This document shows, one piece after another, positions 61,174 through 64,000 of a stretch of DNA of 64,000 nt. A program made the position numbers and the translations under genes. Below the pieces are notes generated by a model that was not told the DNA's origin, did not search any database, and was given only the letters and a program-made list of their open reading frames with translations. How positions within the stretch are numbered: the stretch's first letter is position 1; each line of letters starts with the position of its first letter. Origin of the DNA: JANPPS01 sp965246925 (GTDB taxonomy: Bacteria; Pseudomonadota; Alphaproteobacteria; Acetobacterales; Acetobacteraceae); the NCBI GenBank assembly GCA_965246925.1, contig OZ251994.1:2666001-2730000 (forward strand), written 5' to 3'.

Positions 61174-62760
61174 ATGCCGGATACAGTTCGCAACATGATC
61201 TCACCTACTCCTAAGTCATGGCCGTTCGAGGAGGCCGCGAAACTCGCGTCCCGCCTGGAGGCAAGCGGCAAAGATGTTGCGTTGTTCGAGACCGGCTACG
61301 GCCCTTCGGGACTGCCGCACATCGGCACCTTTGGGGAGGTCGCGCGGACCAGCTGGGTGCGGCATGCCTATACGGCCCTAACCGGCAAGCCGTCGCGGCT
61401 GATCGCGTTCAGCGACGATATGGATGCCTTGCGCAAGGTGCCGGACAACGTGCCGAATGGGTCCATGCTGCGGGAGTTCCTAGGCCAGCCGCTCAGCCGC
61501 GTGCCCGACCCATTCGGCACTCACCCTAGCTTCGGCGCACACAACAACGCCCGCCTGCGCGCATTCCTAGACAGCTTCGGGTTTGAGTATGAGTTTGCCT
61601 CCAGCACCGAATATTATGCTGCAGGCCGGTTCGACGCCGCGCTGCTTCGGGCGGCCGAGCAGCATGAGTTGATCGTCGCGGCCATTCTGCCGACGTTGGG
61701 CAGCGAACGGCAGGCCACCTATTCGCCGTTCCTGCCTTTGCACCCGCGCAACGGACGGGTGATGCAGGTGCGGATCGACCGGGTCGATTCAATGGCGGGT
61801 ACGCTGGCGTGGGCAGATCCGGAAAGCGGTGAGCCGTTTCTGACACCCATCACCGGCGGTGCGTGCAAGCTGCAGTGGAAGGCGGATTGGGCCATGCGCT
61901 GGCACGCGCTTGGCATCGATTACGAGATGTCGGGCAAGGACCTCATCGATAGCGTCAAGCTGTCCAGCCGCGTCTGCACCATCCTCGGTAGCCCGCCGCC
62001 GGTTAGCTACACCTACGAACTGTTTTTGGATGAGCATGCGCAAAAGATTAGCAAGTCCAAGGGCAATGGCCTGAGTGTCGAGGATTGGCTGCGCTACGCG
62101 CCGCCTGAAAGTCTTGCGCAGTTTATGTTCAACTCTCCGCACAGGGCGAAGCGTCTGTTCTTCGATGTAATCCCGCGCGCCGTGGATGAATACTTGTCTA
62201 ACGCTGCCAAACTTCCGGCGCAGACCGATGAGGAGCGGTATGTCAATCCGGCTTGGCATATCCAGGCCGGGAAGGATCTTGACGCTTGGAGCCCGGTGCC
62301 GTTTGGGATGCTGCTTAACTTGGCCAGCGTGGTGAACGCCGCCCAGCCCTCGATGCTTTGGGGATTTCTGCAGCGCTATTCGCCGGATGTGACCCCGGAA
62401 AAAAGTTCTTTCCTTAACGGTTTGGTAAACTTTGCGGTGCAATACTATCGGGACTTCGTCATGCCGGCGAAGGTGTTCCGGGACCCGTTGCCTTATGAAC
62501 ATGATGCCATGCTCGACCTGGCCGACACGCTCGCCGCCCTGCCACCCGCTGCCACGGCGGAGGCGATCCAGGATGAGGTGTATGCCGTGGGCAAGCGCCA
62601 TCCATTTCCTGACTTGAAGGCGTGGTTTGCCTCCCTCTATCAGGTTTTGTTAGGTCAGCAGGAGGGTCCCCGTTTTGGTGGATTTGTGGCATTGTATGGC
62701 GTGCCGGAAACCATAACCCTCATCCACTCAGCGCTCAGCCGCAGTGAGGACGCCGCTTGA
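61174..62760 (+). CDS. lysS: Class I lysyl-tRNA synthetase
   Basis: 528 residues, the archaeal/class I LysRS rather than the class II LysS. The Rossmann signature is GYGPSGLPHIGTFGEV (HIGH as HIGT) and the second is KISKSKGNG (KMSKS as KISKS). LPLHPRNGRVMQV and GACKLQWKADWAMRW lie in the catalytic insert. It charges tRNA-Lys. It is followed at 2 bases by an mprF-type gene. The 106 bases between the vapBC relic and ATG 61174 contain no clear promoter. Confidence 0.95.
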   Translation: MPDTVRNMISPTPKSWPFEEAAKLASRLEASGKDVALFETGYGPSGLPHIGTFGEVARTSWVRHAYTALTGKPSRLIAFSDDMDALRKVPDNVPNGSMLREFLGQPLSRVPDPFGTHPSFGAHNNARLRAFLDSFGFEYEFASSTEYYAAGRFDAALLRAAEQHELIVAAILPTLGSERQATYSPFLPLHPRNGRVMQVRIDRVDSMAGTLAWADPESGEPFLTPITGGACKLQWKADWAMRWHALGIDYEMSGKDLIDSVKLSSRVCTILGSPPPVSYTYELFLDEHAQKISKSKGNGLSVEDWLRYAPPESLAQFMFNSPHRAKRLFFDVIPRAVDEYLSNAAKLPAQTDEERYVNPAWHIQAGKDLDAWSPVPFGMLLNLASVVNAAQPSMLWGFLQRYSPDVTPEKSSFLNGLVNFAVQYYRDFVMPAKVFRDPLPYEHDAMLDLADTLAALPPAATAEAIQDEVYAVGKRHPFPDLKAWFASLYQVLLGQQEGPRFGGFVALYGVPETITLIHSALSRSEDAA

Positions 62761-62762
62761 GC

Positions 62763-64000
62763 ATGGGCTTGCTGAAAAAGGCTGCGCGCCAACTGCCTGC
62801 TATACTGGGCCTCGTGCTGCTATTCGGCGCCATCTTCGTGGTCTGGAAGGAGTTCCGGCATCTCAAGATTGCCGACATCAAGCTGGCACTGCAGGCCATT
62901 CCAAACCACGCTCTGATCCTGGCGTTCTTGTGGACTGTGCTGTCCTACGGCGTGCTGACATTTTATGATAGGCTGGGCACGATCTACGCTGGCCATAAAG
63001 TGAGCTACGGCCGGGTCTCGTTCGCATCGTTCTGCGCGTACGCTCTTTCTCACAATCTTGGCTTTGCCGCCGTGTCGGGTGCTGCGGTCCGCTACCGCTT
63101 GTATGCGCATTGGGGGCTCACACCCTTCCAGATCGCAAAGGTCGTCGCGTTCTGCAGTCTGACGTTCGGGCTGGGCGCTATGGTGCTCGGCGGCATTATC
63201 TTGTTTGCCGAGCCTGACGCCGTCCCATTCTTTGGCAAGCTGGTGCCGCGCTGGGGCATGTATGCGCTCGGCGTGCTGCTCTGGGCTATCGTCGCGACCT
63301 ACGTCAGCCTCTCCCGCTTCGTCGGCACCATCAAACTGTTCGGCAACGAGGTCACGTTGCCGGATTACCGGATGGCGGTGGTGCAGGTGGCGCTGGCTAC
63401 GGTGGACGTCGCTGTCACGGCCGCCATCGTGTATCAGCTATTGCCCGACACTCCGGGTCTCACCTACCTCCGCTTCCTCGGCATCTACGTCGCCTCCTAT
63501 ACCGCGGGGTTGGCAGCGAACGTGCCCGGCGGATTGGGGGTGTTCGACACCGCCATGCTGCTCGGGCTCGAACCTTATCTGCAGCCACCGCAGATCTTGG
63601 GCGCCGTCGTGGTATTCCGGCTATACTACTACATCATTCCCCTGTTCTTGGCGGGCAGCATGTTCGCCGGCAATGAAATACTGTTGCGCGGCGGCGCTCT
63701 CGTGCGCGCCAAGCCCGGCCCGCGCAGCCAGGCTTTGGCTCGCTGGAGTGAGCCGAGCTTCGCCGTGGGCGCGGCAACCGGGGCGGTCGCGCTTTGCGGC
63801 GCCTTGCTCCTAGGCATCGGCGTGCTCGATGACCGCCCGGATTTCTCCTGGATCGACCCGGACTTCGCCGAAGCTGCCGCGAGCGCCGGTCAGTTCGTGC
63901 CATCCCTGATCGGCGCGGCACTCATCGTGCTGTCTATCGGCCTGTCTCAGCGGGTGACCCTCGCCTGGGGTGCCACGATCGTCATGCTGCTGCTGGCGGC
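62763..64000 (+). CDS. mprF: MprF-type bifunctional lysyltransferase/flippase, N-terminal part (runs off right edge)
   Basis: The first 412 residues are all membrane-embedded (about ten helices so far): LPAILGLVLLFGAIFVVWKE, FLGIYVASYTAGLAANVPGG and LGVFDTAMLLGLEP carry the LPG flippase-domain signature. The GNAT-like synthase domain that uses Lys-tRNA would lie beyond the window. It makes lysyl-phosphatidylglycerol and flips it, lowering surface negative charge against cationic peptides. Start ATG 62763, 2 bases after the lysS stop. Confidence 0.88.
   Translation, partial: MGLLKKAARQLPAILGLVLLFGAIFVVWKEFRHLKIADIKLALQAIPNHALILAFLWTVLSYGVLTFYDRLGTIYAGHKVSYGRVSFASFCAYALSHNLGFAAVSGAAVRYRLYAHWGLTPFQIAKVVAFCSLTFGLGAMVLGGIILFAEPDAVPFFGKLVPRWGMYALGVLLWAIVATYVSLSRFVGTIKLFGNEVTLPDYRMAVVQVALATVDVAVTAAIVYQLLPDTPGLTYLRFLGIYVASYTAGLAANVPGGLGVFDTAMLLGLEPYLQPPQILGAVVVFRLYYYIIPLFLAGSMFAGNEILLRGGALVRAKPGPRSQALARWSEPSFAVGAATGAVALCGALLLGIGVLDDRPDFSWIDPDFAEAAASAGQFVPSLIGAALIVLSIGLSQRVTLAWGATIVMLLLA

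Overview
The window is a GC-rich chromosomal segment. I place it in the Alphaproteobacteria, most likely an Acetobacteraceae-type member of the Rhodospirillales. The grounds are a class I (archaeal-type) lysyl-tRNA synthetase, a class I PHA synthase, an N-terminally extended S9, a sigma-54 driven glnB-glnA pair, and a hom-glpX-recJ run. The genus cannot be read from the sequence, and there is no rRNA, CRISPR or phage. The density of ABC amino-acid uptake genes and efflux genes suggests a free-living heterotroph.

Layout. Positions 1-6.8 kb hold a leftward metal/drug efflux operon: ECF sigma factor, small membrane (anti-sigma-like) protein, periplasmic metal-sensor-like protein, NodT-type outer-membrane channel, RND adaptor and RND permease. 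The genes are translationally coupled as far as the adaptor. The adaptor-permease junction has been tandemly multiplied (about 207 bp units) and then hit by an IS4-family element. 6.8-7.4 kb is a Phd/VapC pair. 7.7-13.7 kb is a six-gene branched-chain-amino-acid-type ABC operon with two paralogous binding proteins. An eroded hicAB pair follows, then a PatZ-like acyl-CoA synthetase/acetyltransferase, a mini-catalase with a VOC protein, and a SWIM-SNF2 helicase.

21-31.9 kb: an overlapping porin-AraC-EamA cluster, glnB-glnA with a clear sigma-54 promoter, an aminotransferase, tRNA-His, another Leu/Ile/Val-type binding protein, a DUF1127 peptide, an M20 amidohydrolase and a short-chain reductase-like protein. 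32-37.7 kb: rplM-rpsI, argC, a gamma-carbonic-anhydrase-like protein, a lipoprotein, then a small accessory patch (frameshifted GST, Mrr-type restriction protein, Uma2 nuclease, a chimeric gene relic). 37.7-45.9 kb is housekeeping: phaC, a Pro-rich lipoprotein, AlaC-like aminotransferase, hom, glpX, recJ, tRNA-Glu.

46-57.9 kb: an MFS exporter, a PCuAC copper chaperone, a split AtuA pair with a solute-binding protein, a hybrid histidine kinase, a MoeB/ThiF-DsrE pair, and an SH3 protein coupled to a three-gene cobalt-type nitrile-hydratase-like enzyme. Envelope lipoproteins, NnrU and a TerB-like protein follow. 58-64 kb: a DinG-like helicase, a fused vapBC relic, and a class I lysyl-tRNA synthetase placed 2 bp upstream of an MprF-type lysyltransferase that runs off the window.

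Strongest leads: the lysS-mprF pair (aminoacyl-tRNA supply for lipid lysylation), the three-subunit nitrile hydratase with its coupled SH3 gene, the self-duplicated RND gene junction with its mini-ORFs, and the split AtuA/binding-protein operon. Several toxin-antitoxin and defence genes are decayed (hicAB, vapBC, beta-lactamase/Uma2 chimera), so this is a locus with repeated gain and erosion of small accessory modules. All functional calls rest on motif recognition in translated sequence; no database search was possible.
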